A DNA stretch of 64,000 nucleotides. It comes from Alteribacter populi. GTDB taxonomy: Bacteria; Bacillota; Bacilli; Bacillales; Salisediminibacteriaceae. The DNA lies in assembly GCF_002352765.1 (NCBI RefSeq), contig NZ_KZ293963.1, forward strand, positions 3,436,559 to 3,500,558, written 5' to 3'. Both the position numbers and the translations under genes were made by a program. Numbering within the stretch: the first letter of the stretch is position 1; every line of letters begins with the position of its first letter. Under the pieces are notes generated by a model, which did no database searches, was not told the DNA's origin, and saw nothing but the letters and a program-made list of their open reading frames with translations. Shown one piece after another: positions 18,077-26,679 of this stretch.

Positions 18077-18235
18077 ATTTCATAATTTTGAGGCCAGACA
18101 GCTTGGCGGTTCGTCCGCGGAACGCGAGCAGATGTAGGCCAACGGAGCTGTAAAAAGATACACGTTTTACTAAGTAATAATCAAGATGGGAGAAAGTATT
18201 ATTTTGAAGTAGTGTGCTTTTCTGATACGAACGGG
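18077..18235 (-). repeat. Dispersed repeat R1, short inverted copy
   Basis: It is inverted relative to 8523-8797. It begins AATTTCATAATTTTGAGGCC, carries GGCGGTTCGTCCGCGG and GCAGATGTAGGCCAACGGAG, then GATGGGAGAAAGTATTATTT, and fades after GTGTGCTTTT. The internal GC block is deleted compared with the long copy. Otherwise the gap between 17843 and the isochorismatase gene is featureless. Confidence 0.65.
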
Positions 18236-18297
18236 AGTTTAGTTGAAGGAAAAGTATAACCAATTGGTAAATTCTACTTTAGAAAGGTGGTTAAGGG

Positions 18298-18834
18298 ATG
18301 AATTTAGCTAATATGTCCAGAACTGCTGTTTTAATTATTGACGTGCAAAATGCCATGTTTGACAAATCAAATCCAATCTATGACGGAGAACGGTTTCTTA
18401 GTAACCTTCAGGACTTAATAAGTAAGGCACGAACTGCAAAAATTCCTGTCTTTTATGTTCAACATAATGATGAAGAATACGTGACTGGAACCCCGTCATG
18501 GGAAATCCATTCTTCAATTACACCAAATGAGGGCGAGGTTATCATCCAAAAGTCCACACCTGATTCTTTTCATGAAACTTACCTCAATGAAAAACTTAAG
18601 GAACACGAGATCGAAAAGATACTAATTGCTGGCAACCAGACCGAGTATTGCATAGACACCACTAGCCGCCGTGCATTTAGTCTTGGCTATGATGTCACAC
18701 TTGTTAAAGATGCCCACCGGACGTGGAATTCAAATACCTTAAGTGCCCAACAAATTATTGATCATCATAATGAAGTGTTGGGTAATGCATTTGTTACTCT
18801 TAAGAAAACGAAAGAGATTCAGTTTTTCGATTAG
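18298..18834 (+). CDS. Isochorismatase-family hydrolase
   Basis: 178 residues of the cysteine-hydrolase fold. AVLIIDVQNAMF supplies the catalytic Asp, an intermediate Lys lies in the EKLKEHEIEKILIAG region, and GNQTEYCIDTTSRRAF has the nucleophile Cys. Family members hydrolyse isochorismate, nicotinamide or other amides; the substrate cannot be assigned. The start is ATG 18298 behind AAAGGTGG; an ATG at 18313 is a less likely alternative. Confidence 0.88.
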   Translation: MNLANMSRTAVLIIDVQNAMFDKSNPIYDGERFLSNLQDLISKARTAKIPVFYVQHNDEEYVTGTPSWEIHSSITPNEGEVIIQKSTPDSFHETYLNEKLKEHEIEKILIAGNQTEYCIDTTSRRAFSLGYDVTLVKDAHRTWNSNTLSAQQIIDHHNEVLGNAFVTLKKTKEIQFFD

Positions 18835-18899
18835 GAATAAAATTTCACTTAATCTATCGGGTTCCATTATTTTTAAGTCTGCGTAATTCGGATTGTAAT

Positions 18900-19190
18900 T
18901 CAGCAGTTTGCCATTGCCTTGTTATCATTTTTCACATCACCAGGTCTGCTTCCTTTGCCGACCATAGAGCTAATGAATTCCAGTCCAATATAATGACAAA
19001 TCAATTCAAATTGTTTTATTAGCGGAGCTGATACTTCATGTACCGGCTCATCGTTAGCGGCTGTTATGAAGTAAGCTTTTTTGGAATGAATTCTTTCTTT
19101 GTAGTGCCCCGCGTTATTTTTTTTATATTCATCAAAATGCTCAGGACTGTCATTACTGCTTACAAGAACGATCTCTTCTTTAGCTAAGGA
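18900..19190 (-). pseudogene. Remnant of an NAD(P)H-dependent FMN oxidoreductase
   Basis: The minus-strand frame reads HSKKAYFITAANDEP, then SAPLIKQFELICHYIGLEF and KGSRPGDVKNDNKAM. This lines up with the C-terminal half of the intact oxidoreductase at 16199-16783 (LPLIQQFKHIFDFVHIPF, NKPGEIENDYQAL). The N-terminal FMN-binding half is missing, so it cannot be functional. Confidence 0.6.
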
Positions 19191-19328
19191 ATAATGGATG
19201 CATTTGTCGAAGTTTATTTCCGAATAAACCAAAAATGCAGAAGTTTGAATACAGTGTTTTGTATAGAAGGATTTTATCAGTCTCATAGCGAAAGAAGTTT
19301 TCAAGTTTATATTTGGGAGGCGATTAGT

Positions 19329-19382
19329 ATGAACAGTAATATGGAAGGGAAGTTTGTCGAACAGGATAAAAACGACCTTTAA
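19329..19382 (+). other. Possible 17-residue peptide before the methyltransferase
   Basis: An ATG at 19329 behind TTGGGAGGCGA opens a frame of 17 codons whose stop overlaps the AAAGGAG ribosome site of the next gene. This geometry allows translational coupling, but the peptide is not recognised and may be chance. Confidence 0.2.
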
Positions 19383-19396
19383 AAGGAGCTTTTCTA

Positions 19397-20173
19397 TTGA
19401 AAAATATGCCTAAACACGATAATCTTGAAGAATTTCGCGACGGTGATTTGTATGATGCTACAAATAAATTGAAAAGTTCGGAATTCGAATTCTTCTCCAA
19501 TCTTGCTCGTCAGTATGGAAGCCCAATTTTAGATGTTGCTTGCGGAACGGGCAGGCTGACCATTCCATTAGCAGAACACGGATATGATATAACGGGTGTT
19601 GATATTACGCCTGAAATGTTAGAGACAGCCAAGAAAAAATCAACACATTTAGATGGCGTTCAATGGATTCACGCGGACGTTCGAAAGCTCAAACTCGAAC
19701 AGCAGTTTCGAATGATCTATACAACGGGAAACGCTTTTCAAGGCTTTTTGGACCGGCCATCCCAAGAAGGTTTATTACAGTTCGTGCACAGTCAGCTTGA
19801 CAAAAATGGTGTTTTTGCATTTGAAACGCGAAACCCTGTACTTTCTCGGTTGTTAGCCGATCAAGGTAAAGTGGTGGAAAGAGAAGATAGTGTCGATGAA
19901 AAAGGAAATAAAATTAGCCACACTTGGGAACGCACCTATGATCCGATCCATCAGCTTGAGCACTTTAAGCAAACATACAAGTATTGGAAAAATAATCATG
20001 AAGTTTATAAAACGGTCCATACTCGCATTGCTATACGCTATGTCTTTCCTCAAGAGCTTAAAAGCTTGCTTTATTATAATGGCTTTGTATTGGAAGACAT
20101 TTATGGTCATTTTGACAAAAGTCCGCTTCAAGATGATAGTCCACTAATGGTCTGCATTTGCAGAAAACGTTAA
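19397..20173 (+). CDS. Class I SAM-dependent methyltransferase
   Basis: 258 residues. Motif I ILDVACGTGRLTIPLAEHGY, an acidic loop GVDITPEML, and IHADVRKL are those of a small-molecule methyltransferase. TTG 19397 is chosen because AAAGGAG lies 8 bp before it, whereas the ATG at 19406 would be 17 bp away. Substrate unknown. It ends in a strong terminator shared with the convergent monooxygenase gene. Two other small methyltransferases occur at 59499 and 60425. Confidence 0.85.
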   Translation: MKNMPKHDNLEEFRDGDLYDATNKLKSSEFEFFSNLARQYGSPILDVACGTGRLTIPLAEHGYDITGVDITPEMLETAKKKSTHLDGVQWIHADVRKLKLEQQFRMIYTTGNAFQGFLDRPSQEGLLQFVHSQLDKNGVFAFETRNPVLSRLLADQGKVVEREDSVDEKGNKISHTWERTYDPIHQLEHFKQTYKYWKNNHEVYKTVHTRIAIRYVFPQELKSLLYYNGFVLEDIYGHFDKSPLQDDSPLMVCICRKR

Positions 20174-20218
20174 TGGTGTACGACAGCTAGCTTCACGCCA
20201 TATGCTTTGTAAGTTCAG

Positions 20219-20254
20219 CCTCGATTTCAATGACTCTGAAATCGAGGTCTTTTT
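20219..20254. terminator. Bidirectional terminator
   Basis: CCTCGATTTCA (20219-20229) pairs with TGAAATCGAGG (20237-20247), followed by TCTTTTTT. It sits between the convergent methyltransferase and monooxygenase genes. Confidence 0.85.
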
Positions 20255-20259
20255 TATGT

Positions 20260-21582
20260 TTAAGAAAATTTCTTTTTGAACATGGCCAGCCATACTTTTG
20301 GGTGGAAAAGGTGATGAGGGGAGCGAATTAAATTCATTACTCTAACCAAGCGGATATAAATGTCCGGATCAGAGGCTGAGAGCTCATATACCTTTTTGCT
20401 GTACCACTGTTTCATTGGCTGTGCGAGCGATCTATCCCCTGTTATATTTTGATGACGAAGCGCTTCTGTTGTAGCCATGTCCCATGGTGTTGCGATGATT
20501 TTTGAAATCTTTTTATGATAGGCTTTCGTGAAGCTTTGGTCGAGGGACGTCACGTGTTGAACCCGTCTTTGTAGCTCTATAGCTTCCATTGCAGCGACAG
20601 AAATTCCTTGTCCGAACACGGGGTCAAAGCGGCAATGAGCGTCTCCGATGACCACGAACCCTCCTGGGATATGCTTTGCTAGGTCGAAGCGTCGACGTAC
20701 TTGATAAGGAATCCTATGTATTTTTATATCTGTAATCGGCTTGGCTTGTTTGAGAAAATCAAGCACATCTGTTTCGGGTAATTTATGTGCATAAGAGAAA
20801 AATTCTTCATTTGTTTGTGGCGCACGCTCATTAACGTAACCACTAAATGTTACGGAAAAACGGTCGTCTTCAATGGTTTGGATGTAGGCGCCGTAAGGAT
20901 TATTAGGGAAACTTGGAGAAATTAGGAGGTTATACCAGTCTGGACGTTTTTCTTTTTTTAGACGAACTAATCTGGAAGCATAAAATAGTTGAATCCCTAC
21001 CCTTTCCTCTTTAATCTCTATACCATAGGTTTTTAACCAGGATCTACTTTTGGAGCCAAACCCACTAGCATCAACAACTAGATCTGCAGAAAGCTCTTCT
21101 TCTGTTCTTGTTTTAAGAGACCGTACTCGCAAACCGCAAACTTTATTGTGCTGACGGTCTATTAGCAGCTGCTCTGACATCGTTTCGTATCTAGTTGTAA
21201 TATTGGAAACGTGATTAATGCGTCTTTGTAAATGCGAATCAAGCATCGGTTGGCTTTGTTGAACCATGATTAGTTCACCTGTAAAAGGTTTTTTCCAGGA
21301 TCCAAAATGATGCCATTTTAAATCACCAGTAAAATTCGTTAAAGTGCTGCCGTCCTCTATTAATTCAGAAGTAATTTGTGGGAACAGCTTCTCAATTGCT
21401 GCTTCTCCACCTTTTAATACGACGTGAGGATGGTAGCTTTGTGGGACTCTTTTTCTAGGGGCTTTCTCTGTCGGCTCTTGACCTGCTTCGATGATGGTCA
21501 CTTGTCGAAAGGACTCCGACAAGGCTTTAGCAGCAATTTTTCCAGCAATACTACCGCCAATAACAATCGCGTTCTCAAACAT
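20260..21582 (-). CDS. FAD-dependent monooxygenase/oxidoreductase
   Basis: 440 residues from ATG 21582 behind ATAGGAGGAATC. The N-terminal Rossmann motif is VIGGSIAGKIAAKAL; the second FAD motif near 319 reads GDAHCRFDPVFGQGISVAAM, as in aromatic hydroxylase/geranylgeranyl-reductase-like flavoproteins. DASGFGSKSR is the middle DG-like motif. The frame is open further upstream, but that extension has no ribosome site. It is likely cytosolic, hydroxylating or reducing an unidentified lipid or aromatic compound. Confidence 0.82.
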   Translation of the reverse strand: MFENAIVIGGSIAGKIAAKALSESFRQVTIIEAGQEPTEKAPRKRVPQSYHPHVVLKGGEAAIEKLFPQITSELIEDGSTLTNFTGDLKWHHFGSWKKPFTGELIMVQQSQPMLDSHLQRRINHVSNITTRYETMSEQLLIDRQHNKVCGLRVRSLKTRTEEELSADLVVDASGFGSKSRSWLKTYGIEIKEERVGIQLFYASRLVRLKKEKRPDWYNLLISPSFPNNPYGAYIQTIEDDRFSVTFSGYVNERAPQTNEEFFSYAHKLPETDVLDFLKQAKPITDIKIHRIPYQVRRRFDLAKHIPGGFVVIGDAHCRFDPVFGQGISVAAMEAIELQRRVQHVTSLDQSFTKAYHKKISKIIATPWDMATTEALRHQNITGDRSLAQPMKQWYSKKVYELSASDPDIYIRLVRVMNLIRSPHHLFHPKVWLAMFKKKFS

Positions 21583-22089
21583 GCTGATTCCTCCTATCTC
21601 ACTTAAACGAGTATTTGAAGAGATGTATACATGATGAAACAAAATAAATTTGATGATAAAAAAATTTTTCTGCATACAAGCAAATTCGGTAGTAGGATGA
21701 GAATCGAAGGCCGATGTTCTTAATGATTTCAGCTGAAAAAGAGGGAAGGTAAACCTCGAAACAAGGCTATTGAACATTTTTGTATAGCTTAACAACGTCA
21801 CAAGCCATAAATGGTATATTTGTGGCATGTTTAATGCCATCTTTTACATTCGTAAAAACTGTTGCTTGTTAAATGTAAATGATCGTTTTCAGTCATTAGC
21901 TTAACATATTTATCCATTCATTGAACGTAGAGTTTTGACCTTTAGTAAAATAAGGAAAAAAGATGAGGGAGAATGGTCTCAGACGCTGTGTGAAGTGTAT
22001 GTCCATTGTGAAGGTTTAGGAATTGATGAGAGAAGAAAAGTATGGTGCTCAAATGATAAAATGAGGTAAAAGCTAAACGGAGGTCAACG
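21583..22089. other. Gene-free stretch, nothing recognised
   Basis: About 500 bp between divergent genes. It holds only a small GGCAT-GTTTA-ATGCC palindrome near 21826-21840. No coding or RNA feature is supported. Confidence 0.5.
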
Positions 22090-22818
22090 GTGGATACTGT
22101 CTTCATTTTTATTTGCATTATATTAGTGGCTTCTATATTACAAACAAGTACTGGATTTGGTTTTTCGATCATGGCGACACCGTTCTTACTCATGATCTTT
22201 TTACCGCATGAAGCGATACAAATTAATATTATTTTATCTTTGATTATCTCAATGACATTAATTTTTAAGATTAGAAAGGACATTGATTTTACCATATTAA
22301 GAAGATTTACTTTAGGGAGTATAGCTGGTGTACCCTTAGGTATTTTTATCTTTATGAGTATAAATAATATGAATGCTTTTAAATTAGGGGTTAGCATCAT
22401 TCTCTTAGTATTAACGTTGCTATTGGTGGGTAATTTCAAGGTTAATTCTACTAAAAATAGGGACTTTGTAGTTGGGGGTTTTTCTGGGTTTTTAACTACA
22501 AGCATTGGGATGCCTGGTCCTCCATTATTGCTTTACTTTACTGGCACAAATACTGAAAAAGAGAAATTAAGAGCCACGACGTTAGCTTTTTATCTTTTTA
22601 TTTATTTTGTAAGCCTTATAATGCAAATGATCTTTATTGGAACGAATAAAGTCATATGGGAATCCAGTCTATATGCGATTCCAATCGTCTTTTTGGGATT
22701 AATATTAGGTCAAATTATTTTTAAGTGGATTAATCAGCGGGTTTTTAGAGTGTTGACCTATATTCTTTTGCTGTTTACAGGGGTTTATCTCTTGTTTGAT
22801 AGCTTGAGTTTGTTATAA
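22090..22818 (+). CDS. TSUP (TauE/SafE) family membrane transporter
   Basis: 242 residues, start GTG 22090 behind CGGAGGTCAAC. About seven or eight helices; the first helix STGFGFSIMATPFLL and the repeat GFLTTSIGMPGPPLLLYF near the middle are the duplicated TSUP signatures. The family exports or takes up sulfite, sulfoacetate or other organic anions; the substrate here is unknown. It stands alone. Confidence 0.85.
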   Translation: MDTVFIFICIILVASILQTSTGFGFSIMATPFLLMIFLPHEAIQINIILSLIISMTLIFKIRKDIDFTILRRFTLGSIAGVPLGIFIFMSINNMNAFKLGVSIILLVLTLLLVGNFKVNSTKNRDFVVGGFSGFLTTSIGMPGPPLLLYFTGTNTEKEKLRATTLAFYLFIYFVSLIMQMIFIGTNKVIWESSLYAIPIVFLGLILGQIIFKWINQRVFRVLTYILLLFTGVYLLFDSLSLL

Positions 22819-22835
22819 AGGGGTCGCTTTTGGTT

Positions 22836-22871
22836 GCTTTAAGAATAATTAACCTGAATTATTCTTAAAGC
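22836..22871. terminator. Perfect 15-bp hairpin after the TSUP gene
   Basis: GCTTTAAGAATAATT (22836-22850) and AATTATTCTTAAAGC (22857-22871) are exact inverted repeats around AACCTG, 18 bp after the stop codon. There is no long T tract, but it probably acts as a terminator or 3' stabiliser. Confidence 0.55.
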
Positions 22872-22904
22872 ACCTAAATGCCCTCTAGAGTTTTGATTAT
22901 ATTT

Positions 22905-23115
22905 TGGTACTCGAATCAGCTACAGGCGGACGCTTTCACCCCAGGGCACAAGTGCGGCATCCGTTCTTCCTTCACTTCGTTCGGATTCACGGTGTCTTCT
23001 ATGCCGCGGGCACGGCTTCAGCCTCCTCGACGCAAAGACCACGTCTGCGGGGGCTTCTGCTCGCGCTGTTCCCGCTGGAGTCGCCGCCTTTCACTTCTCC
23101 GAGTAGTTTTAATTA
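22905..23115. repeat. GC-rich dispersed repeat, R2-related long form
   Basis: A block much richer in GC than its surroundings, starting GCTACAGGCGGACGCTTTC and ending CGCTGGAGTCGCCGCCTTTC. The first motif is the reverse complement of the core of the element at 5651-5771; the second matches CTGGAGTCACCACCTTTCGC at 27712. The frames within it are artefacts. The remaining part, 23116-23593, shows nothing recognisable. Confidence 0.6.
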
Positions 23116-23593
23116 GAATCAGGATGCTTTGTATAGTCATTGGACGCGGTCAATCAGATCGTCATTCGTTTTTTTGAATTTGTTTCATTGACTCTTTCGG
23201 CATGGTCATCAGTGTGATGACTAAAATGTGTGATAGACCTTTTGCATAATGACACCCTCATTTTAATGGGTATGATGATTAACGGTATCGTTTACGGATA
23301 CATGTTTTTAAACCGTTTCACTTAGATCAACTTTCTCATCAACACCTTCTCATTAAGGAGCTCCTTTTTCTATGATTTTTTCACTCATAGGGTGAAAACT
23401 GTATAAGGTCAAAAGACTATATGAGACAACCGATTCACCAAATTTTAAACAAACCTTATGAATAACCTAGAATTAACTTGGTTTCAGCTCCAAGACAGTT
23501 TGTGAAACACTACACTTAAACTATTGGGTGAAAAGGTAAATATAGAAAAAGGACAGCCATCTGTTTACATGACCATCTGTTTTAACCGATTTA

Positions 23594-23971
23594 TTATTTA
23601 CTCTTCTGCATGTAATAGAAAATACTAGAACAAACAAACATAAAACTATAGAGGGAGTATATTAGAATACCATCTTCATTAAAGAAAGGATATAAAATTA
23701 GTGAGAGTGAAAAACCAAGTAATCCGAAAGTCAACAGACCAACAAGAGTATTACCCCTGAGCTTACCTAACAACATATATAAACCTTCTCCAACTAAGCA
23801 ACCAATATACGCTGTAGGAATAATGAATATGGAATGTATTATAGCAGCAACTACAAGATTTTCTATGGTAGATAAAGAGAAAATATCTCTAATTGCAAAC
23901 AATACCATTAGAATAATATTTAAACTAACGGCAAAAATAATAGTTCGAATTGAAGATTTGAAATGTGACAT
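23594..23971 (-). CDS. Small hypothetical membrane protein
   Basis: 125 residues from ATG 23971 behind AGGTGATA. Four predicted helices; the second begins VVAAIIHSIFIIP and the third includes GLLTFGLLGFSLSLILYP. The family is not recognised. It is a single gene preceded on its own strand by a hairpin terminator. Confidence 0.6.
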   Translation of the reverse strand: MSHFKSSIRTIIFAVSLNIILMVLFAIRDIFSLSTIENLVVAAIIHSIFIIPTAYIGCLVGEGLYMLLGKLRGNTLVGLLTFGLLGFSLSLILYPFFNEDGILIYSLYSFMFVCSSIFYYMQKSK

Positions 23972-24009
23972 ATTATCACCTGATAACTTATTTTCATAAT
24001 GTAAAAAAT

Positions 24010-24048
24010 AAAATAGCACCATAGACTTAATACCTATGGTGCTATTTT
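24010..24048 (-). terminator. Perfect 15-bp hairpin upstream of the small membrane gene
   Basis: AAAATAGCACCATAG (24010-24024) and CTATGGTGCTATTTT (24034-24048) are exact inverted repeats. On the minus strand a T-rich run follows. It would insulate the membrane-protein gene from the MutS2-like transcript. Confidence 0.6.
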
Positions 24049-24176
24049 AACAAATGCAGACCATAAAGAGGAATGGTGTTATTCAATACATTGAGGAGAT
24101 TTTTTAAATAAAACTTACTTGTCCCATAGGTGGCGTGTTTGGCTTAAAAATTTAATAGAGTGAAAGAAGAACAAAT

Positions 24177-24223
24177 AAAAAGGGTTGAAGAAAGTCAATA
24201 AGTGACGATCTTCAACTCTTTTT
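24177..24223. terminator. Bidirectional terminator after the MutS2-like gene
   Basis: AAAAAGGGTTGAAGA (24177-24191) pairs with TCTTCAACTCTTTTT (24209-24223); T/A tracts flank both sides. It is 63 bp downstream of the MutS2-like stop. Confidence 0.6.
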
Positions 24224-24285
24224 GGTACTACATTACTTTATTGAGTAGTTTTCTACTGCAAGGGCAATGTATGTGAACACCATTA

Positions 24286-26217
24286 CTAGTCCTCCTCGTC
24301 AAGGATCTGCCCCTCAACGTGCTTTCGCTTTAGTACGTGCTTTGTTTTGCGGTATTCAACAGATTTGAAGATGATGTCGAAATCATAGTCGGCAGGATAA
24401 AGCTCGCTAGCTGGGATATGGAGCTTTAAGCGTTTATGGTTGACGCGACGCTTTTTTCCCTTAATTTGTACGATATAGTTCCCTGTATCGTCTGGCCCTT
24501 TGTAGACGATGCCGACTTCACCGTCTGGAGATACCGTGACATTGTCGCCTTGATCGAATATCGGAATTGCTGTTTGCTTCTTCGCCTTAGATTGTTTTCT
24601 CGCGTAGTTTGTCGTTGCAAGCTGTCTCTCATAGCGGCGTTTCTGCGTCTGATCCACGTCACCGAGCGTAAAATTACTCGTATCGGACTGGCTATCGCTT
24701 AGTTTATGTGCGCGATGAATCAGCTTTGGGTGTAAGCCAAGCTTATAAGCAATATCGAAGGCCTGGCTATTTCCGGTTTCTCCTAAGAGAAGGCGGTAGG
24801 TCGGTTGAAGCGTATCGATGTCAAATGCCATCGAACCGTTTATAAAGCCCTCGTGCGTTGTGGCAAGCGACTTTAGCTCACGGTAATGTGTCGTTGCTAA
24901 GATCGTCGTTCCTTTGGCAAAAAGTTGCTCGAGTATTACCTGTGCAAGTGCCATTCCTTCATTCGGATCGGTACCAGATCCCAGTTCATCAACGAGGACA
25001 AGCGTTTTATCGTCTGCGCGTTCTAAAATATTGACAATGTTTGTTAATCGCGAGCTAAATGTACTTAAATTTTGCTCGATGCTTTGACCGTCACCAATAT
25101 CGACGAACAATTTTTGAAACACGTGGAGTGACGTCTTTTCCCCAGCTGGAACCATGAGACCTGTTTGTGCCATCAATGTGAGAAGTCCGACGGTTTTTAA
25201 CGCTACTGTTTTTCCTCCTGTATTCGGACCTGTGATAATAAGTGCTCGCTCGTCAATCCCTAGCTGAAGCGATAGCGGTACGGCATGCTCGCCCAAGAGT
25301 GGGTGACGTGCAGCATCGACGTGAATCGTATAGGATTCATTAAGCTGCGGAATGACGCCGTCGATCGAACGACCGTATTTAGCTTTGGCGAAAACAACGT
25401 CATAATGATGCATCGTTTCCATTGCGATATGGAGATCATTTTCTTTTTCTAATACAAGCGCGGTTAACGTATAGAGGATCTTTTCTACCTCGTGCGTTTC
25501 TGCCATGACAAGGTCGTTCATTTCCTCGTAAATGTTTGCTACTTCTGCAGGCTCCATAAAAACAGTGGCTCCAGATGCAGACGTGTCCACAATGTTGCCG
25601 GCTACTTTAGAGCGGTACTGTTTTTTTATGGGAATCGTAAAATGTCCGTCTTTTTCAACAACGATACTTTCTTGAAGATAAGGTGCCAGCTTCTTTGAAC
25701 GACACATTGCTTCTGCCTTCTCCTTAACTTCCGCTTGCTTCATGCCTAGGTGACGGCGGATCGTGGCTAGTTCTGGTGAAGCATGGTCATCAATTTGACC
25801 GTGACGCAGGCTGCGAGCGATTTCGTCTTCAATATCGTGCATATCCCCGATGGACTGAACGTAGTTTGCGACGGTGGGCGCTACTAACACTTTATCGCGC
25901 ATGAATGTCGTAAGCTTACGACAATGCTCAAGGAATGAGAGTACACGCTGAAGTTGGCCTGGTTGTAAGAAAATCCCTTTATTGGCCTGTTCGAGGTAGG
26001 CTGTCACCTCATCGAGAGAGTGAATGGGAATGCTCGAGCTGATTGCTAATATACGTGATGCCTCGGACACCTCGTCGAGCATATGCTCAATGTGTTTTTT
26101 GACAAGCTTTGGCTCACTGGTAAGGATTATTCGTTTTGCTCGATCTGTATGCGCAAACGAAGCGACTGTATTTAAGATTTGGTAATAGTCAAGTTGCTGT
26201 AAAGATGTAGGGTTCAT
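24286..26217 (-). CDS. MutS2-like ATPase lacking the Smr domain
   Basis: 643 residues against about 785 for standard MutS2. The MutS2 N-terminus (LQQLDYYQILNTVASFAHTD), core and ATPase are intact: Walker A GPNTGGKTVALKT near 331, Walker B LVLVDELGSGTDPNEG near 411, and LATTHYRELK. After the coiled region a KOW-like segment follows (GDNVTVSPDGEVGIVYKG), then about 45 residues with no Smr nuclease fold. Standard MutS2 acts on collided ribosomes (published for B. subtilis; family knowledge). An Smr-less paralogue could split ribosomes without cutting mRNA (inference). Start ATG 26217 behind AAGGAAGAGG. Expression is probably controlled by the leader at 26255-26518. Confidence 0.85.
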   Translation of the reverse strand: MNPTSLQQLDYYQILNTVASFAHTDRAKRIILTSEPKLVKKHIEHMLDEVSEASRILAISSSIPIHSLDEVTAYLEQANKGIFLQPGQLQRVLSFLEHCRKLTTFMRDKVLVAPTVANYVQSIGDMHDIEDEIARSLRHGQIDDHASPELATIRRHLGMKQAEVKEKAEAMCRSKKLAPYLQESIVVEKDGHFTIPIKKQYRSKVAGNIVDTSASGATVFMEPAEVANIYEEMNDLVMAETHEVEKILYTLTALVLEKENDLHIAMETMHHYDVVFAKAKYGRSIDGVIPQLNESYTIHVDAARHPLLGEHAVPLSLQLGIDERALIITGPNTGGKTVALKTVGLLTLMAQTGLMVPAGEKTSLHVFQKLFVDIGDGQSIEQNLSTFSSRLTNIVNILERADDKTLVLVDELGSGTDPNEGMALAQVILEQLFAKGTTILATTHYRELKSLATTHEGFINGSMAFDIDTLQPTYRLLLGETGNSQAFDIAYKLGLHPKLIHRAHKLSDSQSDTSNFTLGDVDQTQKRRYERQLATTNYARKQSKAKKQTAIPIFDQGDNVTVSPDGEVGIVYKGPDDTGNYIVQIKGKKRRVNHKRLKLHIPASELYPADYDFDIIFKSVEYRKTKHVLKRKHVEGQILDEED

Positions 26218-26254
26218 AGAGGAACCTCTTCCTTTCTAGTATAAAAATGTACAC

Positions 26255-26286
26255 AAAAAACGCCTCAAGCAGTCGCTTGAGGCGTT
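26255..26286 (-). terminator. Attenuator terminator before the MutS2-like gene
   Basis: On the minus strand AACGCCTCAAGC, loop GACT, GCTTGAGGCGTT then TTTTTTG: a 12-bp GC-rich stem with a U tract, ending 37 bp before the start codon. It must be bypassed for expression from the upstream promoter. Confidence 0.88.
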
Positions 26287-26435
26287 CGGTCGCCCTTCAC
26301 GTTGAACAGACGCACCTAAAAAAGGGTAGATGCGTGCTGTATGATTGCTTGGTTCTTAACAGGTACGAAAAGGCAGGTTAAATAAACCGACACGAGGTCG
26401 ATTTTATTTCCTCTTCGTACATATCCAATTACGGA

Positions 26436-26459
26436 TTAGTTAAGAACGCTCACACTCAT
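26436..26459 (-). CDS. Leader peptide MSVSVLN
   Basis: ATG at 26459 follows AAGGAG (26468-26473) at 8 bp, an ideal ribosome site in an RNA with no other start nearby. Seven codons then TAA. The last three sense codons, GTT CTT AAC, are exactly the 5' arm of the long stem whose partner is 26352-26360, so a ribosome at the end of this ORF would melt that stem. Translation is predicted, not shown. Confidence 0.55.
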   Translation of the reverse strand: MSVSVLN

Positions 26460-26524
26460 AAAACATACTCCTTTTTCGCACCATCCTTCCAGGTGCTCAA
26501 CGTAAAGGTTGTGTAGTTGTTTGC

Positions 26525-26553
26525 ATTATACGCGTAAAGCTTTATTTTGTCAA
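26525..26553 (-). promoter_or_regulatory. Consensus sigma-A promoter of the leader RNA
   Basis: On the minus strand TTGACA (26553-26548), a 17-bp spacer, and TATAAT (26530-26525). This is a perfect consensus for the vegetative sigma factor, implying strong constitutive initiation limited by the terminator downstream. Confidence 0.9.
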
Positions 26554-26679
26554 CGATGGATTGGGGTGAATTTACGAATATTTTGACGATTACGGATGTA
26601 TAACGACAATTAAGTCGTTTAAAAATCTAGGCTTTATTTCATAATAGCACTCGTTTGATTAACAAAGTTCTCTCACTAT

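Larger units (their letters stand above)
26255..26518 (-). ncRNA. Structured leader RNA / attenuator of the MutS2-like gene
   Basis: About 264 nt from the predicted start near 26518 to an intrinsic terminator. A closing stem pairs 26497-26508 (CCUUUACGUUGA) with 26294-26305 (UCAACGUGAAGG), 12 bp with one G-U. Inside are the hairpin GCACC-GGUGC, a 7-codon leader ORF with a strong ribosome site, a long nested stem (26439-26447 with 26352-26360; 26410-26420 with 26363-26373; inner AAAUCGAC/GUCGGUUU), a further hairpin, and the terminator. The class is not recognised. Ribosome-mediated attenuation is the favoured reading; a riboswitch or independent RNA is possible. Confidence 0.65.

Noticed and set aside
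21942..22505. 187-codon minus-strand frame over the TSUP gene
   Set aside because: It is antisense to a well-supported membrane transporter and has no ribosome site or recognisable motif.
22878..23177. 99-codon plus-strand frame in the GC-rich block
   Set aside because: It has no ribosome site, an odd Arg/Ser-rich composition, and lies within the dispersed repeat, whose words recur elsewhere in other frames.
26255..26518. T-box, SAM, FMN, lysine or c-di-AMP riboswitch
   Set aside because: None of the conserved core words of those classes was found; the leader ORF suggests translation-dependent control instead.
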